A DNA stretch of 64,000 bases from Reticulascus tulasneorum (lineage: Eukaryota; Ascomycota; Sordariomycetes; Glomerellales; Reticulascaceae): contig LSAX01000003.1 of NCBI GenBank assembly GCA_001557505.1, forward strand, positions 3,906,001 to 3,970,000, given 5' to 3'. The translations under genes and the position numbers were made by a program. Within the stretch, counting starts at the first letter, position 1. Every line of letters starts with the position of its first letter. Below the pieces are notes generated by a model. The model ran no database searches. It was given only the letters and a program-made list of their open reading frames with translations, and had not been told where the DNA came from. Of the stretch, positions 32,834 through 43,213 are shown piece by piece.

Positions 32834-33495
32834 TCATAATGCATGATCAAATCGAGTGGCAGAAGCATTTGTTGTATGAATTGTACCGGACCTTCGCCGG
32901 GCCAAGGCAGTTAAGCCGTATTCTCGCACTGCCCACTCCAGATAATGACGCCCTGAGTGCGAAGTCGAGGCGCCAGCTCATCTTTCTGATCAGTGTCTCG
33001 GGCTCTAATTAATGGAGGTGAGAGTAGCTGGGCCCTCTCGACACCAATGGAGGGCCCTTGTCACCCCCGCGGCCTCGTTGCTTGTGGGACCGCTCCGTCA
33101 AGCCCCTGTATCTACCTCTAAGTAAGTGAGAAATGTGGGCTGTGTTAAGCTTTAGAGTATTCCTATGTTATACCAGATATAAAAGTTGCTGGTAATCTAG
33201 ATTAGATAGAATGCTTTATTCGATAGAGTCAGTGGCGGTAGAATAGCTGGTGGTCTATAGAATTGTGCTGTCGCTTTGACTACGGCCATACTGTGAGGAA
33301 AAGGTACATGTGAACTTGCCAATATGAAGCTATAAGCATAGCCATTACACTGCCGAGTGCTTTGGAAACAAAAGTGAGTTTGGCCACTAGAAAGACATGA
33401 GAAAAAAAAAATTAGGAAATGCACTAGCCCCTGGGGGAGGGAGAGGGAGGGGAGCTCTGAACATCAATATTCAGAGAGTGGAATGGCAAAAAGTA
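32834..33495. other. Intergenic region, no gene seen
   Basis: About 660 bp between the regulator and the tRNA gene. AT-rich toward the tRNA. No coding frame or repeat was identified. Confidence 0.5.
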
Positions 33496-33577
33496 GGGCT
33501 CGACCGGGGATTGAACCCGGGGCCTCTTGCAATTTAGTTATCCCAAAGCAAGAATCATACCGCTAGACCATCGAGCC
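33496..33577 (-). tRNA. tRNA-Pro (anticodon UGG) with 10-nt intron
   Basis: On the minus strand the gene starts GGCTCGA at 33577, and the 3' acceptor strand TCGAGCC ends at 33497 with discriminator C at 33496. The D-arm region reads TGGTCTAGCGGTATGA (A box). The anticodon stem is CTTGC/GCAAG with loop TTTGGG...T, placing TGG at positions 34-36. A 10-nt intron (ATAACTAAAT) sits one base after the anticodon, the canonical place. The T-arm CCGGGTTCAATCCCCGG is the B box. The mature length is 72 nt before CCA addition. The overall match to fungal tRNA-Pro(UGG) is close. Box A and box B within the gene would drive RNA polymerase III. Confidence 0.95.
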
Positions 33578-34255
33578 GCTAATTTCTAATTTTTGAGTTA
33601 AATTGTCCTATACAGCTAACACGGTGGCTCCGATTAATGCGGGGTATCATTTAGGCAACCACGGGGAATTTACAATAGACCAAATTCGTTAATACAGCAG
33701 ACTTTTTTCCCCAGCGAGTTCAAGCTCTGCAATCCAATTTCTCTGTAACGTCTCCCCTATCTACCTACTGTGAGTTAACATGCTCTCGACTGGAACAGCC
33801 AAGATCTCCACGTAGGAGTTGGGCCACGCAATTGTGACCCCAACAACTACTCTGTGCGACAAGCCTAGATGCCGAGAATCAGACAGCAAAATCTCATGAT
33901 CGAAGTTATTGCATCTTCATTGGCTCATGGTTAGTAAATGCTGTTACGCTAGCAACCGTCATGTTTAGCTCCAACCCAGATATTACATCAGTTTGGGCAA
34001 CTTAGCGTAAGAATAGGCAGCAGGATCGTTGGCCCTGACAACAAAAACACCGAATATGGATTCCTTCCCAACATGGCCTCATCACCAACAAAAGTAGGCG
34101 TTTCAGATAGTGTGACTCATGGCTCAAAGACGTCCGCGAGTTATATATTGATCAACGGCTCACATGCGGGACTTGCCAAACCACCACCACTAAGAGGTTG
34201 TCGACTTGACATTTGTCCCGCAGAGATTGCCTAGAGCGAAAGGAACAACCGCAAG
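33578..34255. other. Intergenic region, no gene seen
   Basis: About 680 bp between the tRNA (minus) and the archaemetzincin gene (plus). No coding frame, repeat or clear TATA box was seen. Confidence 0.5.
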
Positions 34256-35602
34256 ATGCCGCGCGACAAAGCCTCCCAGAGGTGCACGCACTCGTCACTG
34301 TATCTCGATGTATCCCCACATGCAGAGGAGGCGGGTTTCGAGAGAGCACCTCTGGAGAAACGCATTGCCGCGACGACACGGTCAGGAAAAGTCGATAAAG
34401 CTCTGAATGTGGACGAAGCGCGGAAAACAGCTGATGCTTTCACGTTCCCTGGTCCACTGGTTGTTCCTGAGGATGACTTGGCTTCGGACCCTGGATGTCC
34501 GCCGCAGAGCTTGAGGTCTTTCACTATGCACAAGAGCCGCAATTCCGTGAAGAAAAATCGAAATTGCATCTATGTCGTTGACGCTCCTGTTATAACTACA
34601 GAGGTTTCGGTTATGCGTGATTGGTTGCAACCCCGTCTACCTCGGGGATACTCGAGCCCCAGATTGTCAAAGGATGCGTCAATTCCTGCGGTGACGGATC
34701 TCAGCCGGTACCTGGCTGCGTTCTACCATGGGTTTGAAATCAAATCTTACCATGGTCCGTTCCGCTGGGTGAAGTGGGAGGGTTCGTCAAAGTCCCCTGA
34801 GTACATTGGGCTTGCGACGAATGACGAACAATGCACACGAGTTCGCTGCCGGGAATCGCTCGACAAGATCGCCAAACGCCAACTAAATCTAAATGATGTG
34901 TTGGATGCGGTGCTTGAGGTTCTACCCGACGATGCCCACGCTATTGTACTGCTGGTCGACCACGACATATACGAGGACGAGGAAGACGACTTCTGTTGTG
35001 GTCGGGCTTATGGTGGGAGTCGAATTGCAGTTGTCTCATCGTTTCGATATCACCCGTATCTGGACGGATACATGGGCATTGAACAAGACCACATGTGGCC
35101 TGCGTCACACTGCCAGGCTTATATCGACACTCTCTGCGACGTAAAGCCCAAACGACCAGGGAAGTCTAGTAGTGCCACAGATCGGGGCGACAGCTCCCAA
35201 CCACTTGCGGCTGCCATCCAGGCTTCTGAAGACGTGCTGGTACCGAAGACAGTGAAAGACCTCTCAGACATGTGGTTCGCCCGTGTTGCTAGGACTGTGA
35301 GTCATGAGCTGGGCCACTGTCTAGGCATCGGTCATTGCGTGTATTATGCATGCGTCATGCAGGGCACCAGTGGGTTATCCGAAGATGGCAGGCAGCCGCC
35401 GTATCTCTGTCCCGTGTGTCTTGCTAAGCTTTCGTATGCCGTGGTAGGGGAGGCTGCGTTGCGTGACAGCAAGGGGAAAGAGGCTGCGTATGTGACGGAG
35501 CGCTATCTTTCTTTGAGAGCGTTCTGTGATGGTTGGAGATCCGTCGGTATGTTCGCAGGTTTTCATGCGTGGCTGGACACGAAGCTTCTAAATGCTAGCT
35601 AG
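34256..35602 (+). CDS. Archaemetzincin-like zinc metalloprotease (M54)
   Basis: A single-exon gene of 448 aa. Residues 350-360 carry the metzincin zinc-binding motif HELGHCLGIGH (ligands H350, H354, H360; catalytic E351). It is followed by the archaemetzincin-specific second zinc site C361, C366, C385 and C388 (the last two in CPVC). M368 gives the C-x-M element. Archaemetzincins are peptidases of MEROPS family M54, found in archaea, vertebrates (AMZ1/2) and many fungi; their natural substrates are unclear. The N-terminal about 110 residues are an extension without a recognised domain. A cassette near residues 170-200 (WVKWEGSSKSPEYIGLA) and 228-275 forms the rest of the protease fold. No signal peptide. 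It is convergent with the Zn2Cys6 gene at 35700-37013. Confidence 0.88.
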   Translation: MPRDKASQRCTHSSLYLDVSPHAEEAGFERAPLEKRIAATTRSGKVDKALNVDEARKTADAFTFPGPLVVPEDDLASDPGCPPQSLRSFTMHKSRNSVKKNRNCIYVVDAPVITTEVSVMRDWLQPRLPRGYSSPRLSKDASIPAVTDLSRYLAAFYHGFEIKSYHGPFRWVKWEGSSKSPEYIGLATNDEQCTRVRCRESLDKIAKRQLNLNDVLDAVLEVLPDDAHAIVLLVDHDIYEDEEDDFCCGRAYGGSRIAVVSSFRYHPYLDGYMGIEQDHMWPASHCQAYIDTLCDVKPKRPGKSSSATDRGDSSQPLAAAIQASEDVLVPKTVKDLSDMWFARVARTVSHELGHCLGIGHCVYYACVMQGTSGLSEDGRQPPYLCPVCLAKLSYAVVGEAALRDSKGKEAAYVTERYLSLRAFCDGWRSVGMFAGFHAWLDTKLLNAS

Positions 35603-35699
35603 ACCATACATGAGGGAGGCTTGAAGGCGATAAGCTCACGAAGTAATACGCAGAGTTTCGATATTCATTGAGTTAGAGCTAAGGCAGGCTGGGAACACT

Positions 35700-37013
35700 T
35701 TAATCCCAATCACGGCAGAGTAATTCAAGATCCTCCATCAAAACCTTCCACATGCTTCCCTCCTCGCCCTCCCTCTGAGTGACCACCTTGCCATGGAGTG
35801 CCAGACGGATTGCTTGTAGGTCTCGTCTCACACGGCGTTTAGACCACCAGAAATCGAATCGACCCAAAAGGCCGAGCCAATAGCCAAATATCCAAAGTGC
35901 TCGTTCGTCGCCCTCTTGAAGGAGGATACAGAACTTGGGTTCAAGTTTCCCAACAAATTGCAAGTACATAAAAAAGTTCTCTAGTGTGGCTTCAAGTTCT
36001 TGAATCTCAACAAGCACACGCATCGGCTCTCTGAGAACGTTGAAGACATCCATTCCTGAAGTCACATGGTTTCCTGCCAGTGGAAGAATCAGCCTCAGCC
36101 ACGCACCAGGTACATGTTCTAGGCCTAGATCGTCCCGGCGAAAAGTTTGCTTCTCATCGTCCGAGGCGTCGAACATCGGTTGCAACAAGCTGTTCTCTCT
36201 AAAGCTTGCGGTTGCCAGAATTAAAGGCCCGAGTCCCATCTGAAGATCCAGCCATCCAAGGCGATCTTCCTCAGAGCTGAATACCCATGATGTTTCTGGT
36301 CGGATATCCTCGACGAACGCGAATGATAGAAGATTAAGCATCACTGCCGTCAGAAGCGAGGCATCGGATCTTTCGGGGTTGAAGGGCTTGCCCAAAGATG
36401 CTTGAAAGCTTTGGATTGCACGTGATTGCTGATAATGCTCTGCAACTTGGTAGATTGAGGGATCATTTGAGTGGTGTCGTAAATGACAAGCAGACACAGC
36501 GAGGAATGACGCTAGGAGATGCGGATATTTGCATGCAAGGTCCCATGTCGCACTTGAGAGCTCTGGTGAAAGTATATTATCGCAGTTATTGCCCAAGTGA
36601 TGTAATAGTAGGCTAGTGGGAGTTCCTTGGATCGTCAACGGCAAGTCAACGACGAATGCCATGGGCGTGAATGACGGCTGGGTTAGTAAAGGCCCGAGTT
36701 TTGTCTGCGAGCCCAAATGCCTGTCATCCGACTCTAAGCTTTTTTGGTCAGTCGAACTTGGAAACTTGGAATCCCAAAGGCAATCCCGCTTGTTTTTTCT
36801 ACAGCGGTGGCACACAGGCCTGACTTGATCGCACTACTCATTCAGATTAGTCCCATAACAATGCGAAGTAGCAAAGCTGTGGCTCACTTTGACTCTTCTC
36901 CTCTTGCATGCGACGCAGCCGCCTCGACTTTTCCTATGAAACTTGCGCGGCTTGTACTCCCGAACCTCTAAATTCGGGTCCGTGAATGAGAGAACCTGGA
37001 ACTTCGAGTCCAT
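35700..37013 (-). CDS. Zn2Cys6 transcription factor
   Basis: A fungal zinc-cluster regulator. Exon 1 runs from the ATG at 37013 to 36888. A 54-nt intron (36834-36887, donor GTGAGC, acceptor GAGTAG) interrupts the zinc cluster. Exon 2 is 36833-35700. The joined protein is 419 aa with the cluster C33, C36, C43, C50, C53 and C60, including the basic run CKRRRVK. The intron position inside the cluster, just before the third cysteine, is common in this family. The remainder matches the fungal-specific transcription factor domain of Fungal_trans_2-like type (HHLGNN, PHLLASFLAVSACHL, ending with a helical C-terminus). It is divergent from the esterase gene at 37676, which is a plausible target. Confidence 0.88.
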
Positions 37014-37675
37014 GGCAGCTGATGTGAGTGATGCAAGCGACTGGCAAACCCAGAGACGATTGACTCAAACGGGTAAACGACAGTTGAAAATGAGAAAATG
37101 GAGAGACGAGAGAAAATAAGCTGGTGAATTGATACGAGTCGTATTAGTGATGAAGTAACGACACGAAGAATCCGACGGTGGGGTTCCAGGATCCAGATCC
37201 AGCCCTGATCTACCCAGCGGGCTGAAGTGCATAATCAACCTCGTTTGCCGTTTTGGGACTAGAGCGCCAAGCAGCTCAACGTTCGTTGTGCCATGACAAA
37301 CTCATTCAATTTCTCGTTTGCCTATCTAGGTTTGTGGTGGCGGGCCGCTTTCCATAGTATTGCCATAGATGCCCTGCAGCTGTAGCTTCTTTCAAAACGA
37401 GTAAGACTTGACGAGAGTCTTACGTGTCAGGATATTTTGACTACTCAAGCTCATTAAACTCAGCCCTTCCAAGTCGTCATCCTCGGATGAATCTGACAAT
37501 GGACGACGAAGAGACCAGGAGAGTCCAGAAGAGACAGTTGCTAGACGAAAACAACAATAAATGAAAGCAAATTATATAAGCATGAGTTCGAGCCTTTCTT
37601 CCAAATGCCTTCTAGCACGAACTTTGCCATACTTCGTTGAGCTACTAATTGCTTGCTTCTATCTACGCATCAATA
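37014..37675. promoter_or_regulatory. Divergent promoter region with TATA box
   Basis: A 662-bp spacer between a Zn2Cys6 gene (minus) and the secreted esterase (plus). TATATAA at 37573-37579 lies 103 bp before the esterase ATG and is the likely TATA box of that gene. A GGGTAAAC motif occurs at about 37072. Confidence 0.55.
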
Positions 37676-39481
37676 ATGCCATCATCACTGAGAATCTTGC
37701 TCAGCACTTTGTGTTTACTTAGCTCTTGCATATTGACCTATGCCTCGCCATCGCCACATTGCCCAAATCATGGCGGACTTGTGGACCTGGGTTATGCAAA
37801 GCATATTCCGACCTTCGTCAATACCACTCGAAGTGGCCGCCGAGTGTCAATATACAAGAACATCCGCTTCGGCAACTCGCCAACGGGCGATCGACGCTTC
37901 AAAAGGCCAGACACTCGCCTTCAGAAGACACACGGTGTGCAAAACGGTGCTGTGCCTTGGGGGAGCACAGACTGCATATCATCCTGTCCATCCATGGCAC
38001 CTTTCCCGGGCATGAGTGGCACCACCTGGGGGCACGAAGATTGCCTGTTCCTAGACGTTTATGTTCCAGATGGTGTAAGACCTGGTGATAAAGTGCCTGT
38101 ACTGCACTGGTTCTATGGTAGTGCATTTGCCTTCGGCAGCAAAGATATACTTTTCAATCCAATCGGGCTGTGGGATCTCGACACGGAAGAGAACAACTTC
38201 ATTTTCGTAACGAACAACTATCGGTACGCCGTTATCTTGGACACTGCCTCGAAGCAGACTAACATGATGGCTCGTACAGCATGGGAATTCCTGGATGGAT
38301 GTCGGTCCCTGGACTGGACATGGACCCGAACATCGGGATGTATGATTGCCTCGCAGCGACTGAATGGACTTCCAAGTTCATCGACCGGTTCGGAGGCGAC
38401 CCGCGTCGCGTGACTGCTATGGGACAGAGTGCTGGCGCTGGCATCATCAATCTTCTGACGGTTCTAGACGGTGGCAAAGGCAAACTCCCATTTCAACAGG
38501 TACGCGGTCCTAGCAAGATGTTCTTTGGCCTGATTCTGATCTTCCAGGCTTTCATGTCGTCACCTGCTGGTGCCCCCAGGAAGAATGTAGGTGAAAGGCA
38601 AAAGAGGGTGTTTCAGAACGTCCTGCAAGCCGCAAAGTGCACCTCGCTCGAGTGCTTGCGTTTGGCACCTGAGAAGACAATGCTGGCGTTAAACGATTTG
38701 TTCATAAACCAGATGGCATCTGACGGAGGTGGTGGTGTATTCGGACCAAACCCAGGCTTTGGACCAATCGCCGACGGCAATTTCATTCCAGATTTCCCCG
38801 AAGTGCTGTTTCGCGAAGGGCGATTTCACAAAGAACTGCGCGCTCTAGTCATTGGGAACATGGCATACGAGGTATATTCTGGTCTTTCGCTCGCGGTAAT
38901 AGAGGTAGCTAAGGTTGAACAGGGTATGGGAACATCCCACGATACTGACCAGCCGGAATACTTTCCCATCATGGTTCGACAAATCCTCCCTACAGCAAGC
39001 AACAAGACTGTCCAGACAATACAATCCCAGTATGATTATGCAGGGAATCCTGCGAAACTGGCATGGGATTGGACAACAGATGTCATCTTCGGCTGCAATG
39101 CGTACAATCTCGCTCGTGCATATAGCGGGAAGACAAATCGATACATCATGTCCACACCTCCAGCAGTCCACGGCCAAGATTTGTACAGTAGGCGATGGAT
39201 GCTCTGTCTATTTGAGTGGAGCAGATAGCTGACCATGGACAGGTTTCTTTTATGTTGACCAGGAGACCACTCCCACCCCGGAAGCACTTGCCCTTGACTT
39301 TCAGCGTCGGCTTTTGAGGTTTCTTCATGGTAAAGACATAGCCTGGCCACGGTATGGACAGAAAGAAGTGATCTTTAATATCACTGACGCCGGGTTCGAA
39401 GAGACCATATTAGCAAAGGGTCTGAAAGCTCGATGTGATCTGATCAACAAGGTGGCTTTAGACCCAGTAAATGGAGCATAA
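37676..39481 (+). CDS. Secreted type-B carboxylesterase/lipase
   Basis: An alpha/beta-hydrolase of the carboxylesterase type-B family (PF00135), hydrolysing ester bonds, probably outside the cell. The start is the ATG at 37676, followed by a signal peptide (SSLRILLSTLCLLSSCILTYAS). Exons: 37676-38223, 38280-38499, 38548-38871, 38923-39187 and 39243-39481, giving 531 aa. The 48-nt and 51-nt introns (38500-38547, 38872-38922) are multiples of three without stops, so they could be retained without breaking the frame. The family motif EDCLFLDVYVPD is present. The nucleophile is S233 in GQSAGAG. The Glu of the triad is likely in NMAYEGMG and the His in AVHGQDLY. The C-terminal exon completes the usual ending of the fold. 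It is divergent from a Zn2Cys6 regulator. The substrate is unknown. Confidence 0.88.
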
Positions 39482-39620
39482 GTATCTCTTCAAATCGCAG
39501 CGAAGTAGCGAAGGGTTGGAGATTGCTGTAGAATGCTAGTCGATCTGTAGAATGGTGCATAGGCAAATGTCACGTGCACTCAATGGTGGATTGTACAGTT
39601 TAGCGCGAGTTGGCGCTGAA

Positions 39621-40483
39621 TCAACGTTGATTTCCGAGAGTGATCATCTGGGGAAGTGGTACTGGTGTGTTTCTAACTTCCACTGCCACTCTTGTGTCGT
39701 GGACTCGGCGGTCAAACACCTTGAAATCAAAGACGCCGTCCAGCTCCTTCTTGATTCCGGCTAGTTGATCGTGCGCCTTCAGGATCTCATTGGGTGTGTT
39801 GTCTTGAAGAACATGAACCTTGACGGTGAACATCCACCGCTTCGCTGGATCTGCCGGGGTGAGATTATCCCATGACGGCAGGCTAGAGAGTGGTGCAGTG
39901 TTGACTTCAGTTGGCAGAGGGTAGTGCCTTGAAAGACAGAATTCGACCTCATCCCGAAAGAACTGATAAGTGTGTTCAATTGCCTCACATTTGTATCTGA
40001 GCCACGTCAGCATTGGATCATCCGGAAGGCGGCGGAGACTCACAAGTACTTGTTATCGTTCATGACTGCCGGGAGGTTTCTTTGCTCCCAAATCTCCGAT
40101 TTCTTGCGTTGTGTGATTGCTGCCCTGCCTTGTGGCGGATCGGGGAAGTCAGTCCACCGCAGAATGCCCTGCTGCGCATTGAGTTCTGGTGACAGTTGGC
40201 CGAAATCCTTGTCCTTGTAGACCTCATACCGTGCCTGCAACACGTATGACTGCCGAGTAAGCTGCTGATGAAGCTCCTTCCACAGTGACAGTGTCTCCTT
40301 GCGCTGCTGCGTCTTGACTATTGAACCCTGGATTGCAAGCCCAGTTGGTCTCGACGGACCTTTGAAGTACAGCACTCGGTGGAGGCTTTCCCATGGCGGC
40401 ATTGCACACAGTCCGCCCAGGATTGAGCATGCTGACTGAAAGTCATCGTCATTGACGAATGTCGAAAGAAATACCTCGTACAT
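39621..40483 (-). CDS. MED18: Mediator complex subunit 18
   Basis: Predicted Mediator head-module subunit 18 (Srb5), which links transcription activators to RNA polymerase II in the nucleus. Exon 1 is 40483-40044, then a 47-nt intron (39997-40043, donor GTGAGT, acceptor CTCAG), then exon 2 at 39996-39621, giving 271 aa. The N-terminal MYEVFLSTFV followed by a helix and the LHRVLYFKGP strand matches the Med18 beta-barrel start. The C-terminal part (KRWMFTVKVHVLQ, then VEVRNTP) fits the second half of the barrel. It shares a 279-bp promoter with the polynucleotide kinase gene. Confidence 0.8.
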
Positions 40484-40762
40484 GGTGTCCTTAGTTTAGG
40501 AGGGTCCTCGCAGTCAATAGAGGCGAGCCATTCAATGAGTGAGAAAGGTGGCCAGGAGCTGGAGTGGGTGATCTTGGTACAGGTGCTTTGACGCCAAAAT
40601 GTACGCACTTTTGCCAATCACGTGCCTACCCGTCACTACAGTCGCGCCTTTGACGCGCTGCCTAATTTCTGCCCCGCCATTGACGATCCCTTCGACTGCC
40701 ACTCTTCAATCATCCCTGCCTGCGACATTCTAGCCTGCGACATCCTAGTGTGTGGCCCAACA
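40484..40762. promoter_or_regulatory. Compact bidirectional promoter (MED18 / PNK)
   Basis: 279 bp separate the start codons of two housekeeping genes on opposite strands. There is no TATA box. It contains a tandem near-repeat CTGCGACATTCTAGC/CTGCGACATCCTAGT at about 40719-40750 close to the kinase start. Confidence 0.6.
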
Positions 40763-42487
40763 ATGGCGCCCCCTAGCTTCTCGTCGTCGAGTAAACGAAA
40801 GGAGACAGATTCATCTGTTTCTCCGCCCCCAATAAAACGAAAGGTTCAGAGCGGAACAACGAGTTAAGCCAGCCGCCTGTCCCACGCTCAGCTGTTTTTT
40901 TTTTTGGCTAACGCTCTTGTAGAAAATGCTGTAGCAAACTTCTTTACACCCACTTCCCAAAAGACAAAAGATCGTACTACATGGTCTGAGAGAAGTCCAA
41001 ACGATAAGATTCTTCCTACTTTACTCGTCGGCCGGTACGAACAAGAGACAGAGGACCAGAGATCCACGGCGAAAAGGAGGAAGGTTGCAGCCTTTGACCT
41101 AGTAGGTTGCCGGAAGATGGAGCATGATAACCGGATTTGGCTGATTTGTACGGGCTAGGATTCAACTCTCATTGCGACCTCGTCTGGAAAGAAGCATGCG
41201 AGTGAGGCGACTGACTGGAAGTGGTGGCACAGCTCCGTTCCGGGCAAATTGAAGGACTTGTACGACAACCAAGGGTACGCACGCATACTACATATGCCCT
41301 ACGACCAGGATTCTTACATACCAACAGGTACCGCATTGTTATTCTATCGAACCAGGCAGGCCTTACGCTTCATCCTGACCCGAACTCGAAGGGTCCGAAA
41401 CCCTCGGGCAAACCGCGCGTCGCAGCGTTCAAGCAAAAGTGCAGCGCGGTGCTAAGTCAACTTGATATCCCCGTTACTCTGTATGCTGCAACAGGAAAGG
41501 ATATATACAGAAAACCGCGACCCGGAATGTGGATGGAGCTGTGCGAAGACTACGATCTTAAGGATGATGTAGACCTCGACAGCAGCGTTTTCGTCGGCGA
41601 CGCTGGTGGCCGTATTGCTGGCGTAAAGGGTAGCGGGAGTGTTGTCATGGCAGCTGGGAAAGATTTTAGCTGTTCTGACAGAAACTTTGCCCACAACGTT
41701 GGAATCGACTACAAGACCCCAGAGGAGTTCTTCTTGGGGGAGAAGCCGCGAGACTTTGCACGAGAGTTTGATCTGACAAAATATCCATATCCATCGGAGG
41801 AAGCCCTTCCCGTATCATCAGATGCGTTTGAAAAGACGAACGATAAAGACATCGTGATCTTCTGCGGCCCACCCGGCGCCGGAAAGAGTACGTTTTACTG
41901 GAAGTGCCTCAAGCCACTGGGATACGAGCGGGTAAACCAGGACACGCTTAAAAGGTATGGTTTTGATTATCCGAATCCATCACTTGAGCCGGCATTCACT
42001 GACTGACTGCTCTTGACAGCCGGGAAAAGTGCATTCAAACTGCGAAGGAGTTGTTACAGAATGGACACTCTGTTGTCGTCGGTTCGTTGGGCCGCTGCAG
42101 CATTGGAGTATCTGCTGACACAATATAGACAACACCAACGCAGACCCGGATACTCGAGCGATCTGGATTGAATTAGCGAAGAGGAACAAAGTTCCAATTC
42201 GGTGCATATGGTTCAGAACTCCTTTGTATGTTTGCGAGCACAACGATGTTGTTAGAGCGCTGAATACCAGGGTAGGTTGCCTACAAGCCCCCACCTTTTG
42301 TCCTGTACTGATCAAGCAGATGAATCCTGAGGCTAGAACTGGTTTACCGAGGTTGGCTTTCACGGGTTTCGCGTCTAGATACAAAGAGCCCAAGGTGAAA
42401 GAGGGCTTCCAGGACATCACCGAAGTTGAGTTTAGCTTTCGAGGCACCAAGGAGGAGCATGATGTGTGGGCTCGATACTGGCTGTAA
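40763..42487 (+). CDS. Polynucleotide kinase 3'-phosphatase (DNA repair)
   Basis: A bifunctional DNA-end-processing enzyme, removing 3'-phosphates and phosphorylating 5'-OH ends during single-strand break repair in the nucleus. Seven exons fit the frame: 40763-40862, 40923-41101, 41159-41274, 41328-41954, 42020-42081, 42129-42271 and 42320-42487, giving 464 aa. The HAD phosphatase motif FDLDST is created by the join of exons 2 and 3. It is followed by IVILSNQAG (motif II) and KPRPGMW with FVGDAGGR (motifs III/IV). The kinase domain has Walker A FCGPPGAGKST and later IRCIWFRTP. The N-terminus has no FHA domain, as in fission yeast Pnk1; it is Ser/Lys-rich with possible nuclear signals (KRK, KRRK). 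The exon 1/2 join gives KNAVANFF, similar to a PCNA-binding box. Divergent from MED18. Confidence 0.92.
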
Positions 42488-43213
42488 AACACAGACCGAG
42501 AAAGGCTACAATGCTATAACGGTAGCTTTGTGTAGCATAACCCACGTTTGAGTTGGGCTTGGCTCACCACGCGTGCAGACCATTTGTTTTGCAAGTGCTG
42601 GATGACAAGGCGATGATTCTGTATTGGGCACTGGATCATTTGGTAAGCCATTTTCTCCCATGCTATGTTCTAATGAGAGGAGTCGCATACACGTGGCTGG
42701 AAGAAAAGTCCCGATGATATCGACCATTGTGGATTGACTAGTCAAAATGCGTGTGCAATGAATGCCCTTCTCAAGTTCCGCCTAATTGATGGATTTGGTG
42801 AATTGTACGAGTGACCAGACTTGAAAAACCTTTGGGCATGCCACCGACTCCCTCCCCCCATACCCAGAACGGACTCTGCTCTATGTTGGTAATAGAGAGA
42901 ATCTCAGGAACTGGGCTAGTTTGTAGACCAGTCACGTTTCATACCATGCTTACTGACGTGGTTATACTTGGCACATTCTTTAGAGCCAACTCTTAGTTCC
43001 AAGGTTTGCATTGCAACCACAAAATGATATCCTCTGGCATCAGACTTGCGGGGAAACGCTAAAAAAAAAAAAAAGGTTTGTATATACCTTTTGACTTTGT
43101 TGTACTTTGCGTCATGTCGCTCTATGTTTCTCAATATTCGGCAGAAAGGTTATGAGAAATTGCTCTGCGCAACTGGTTTCGTGTTTCTAATCTTCGTCAA
43201 TTCAGCGCCTGGC
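42488..43213. other. Intergenic region, no gene seen
   Basis: About 730 bp after the kinase gene. It holds a 14-base poly-A run at 43061-43074. An open frame continues upstream of the F-box gene's chosen start, through the poly-A run, and is probably leader. Confidence 0.5.

Noticed and set aside
43046..43213. Hydrophobic N-terminal extension of the F-box-like protein
   Set aside because: The frame starts at a TTG and runs through a 14-base poly-A tract. The F-box-like start at 43214 is a better gene start.
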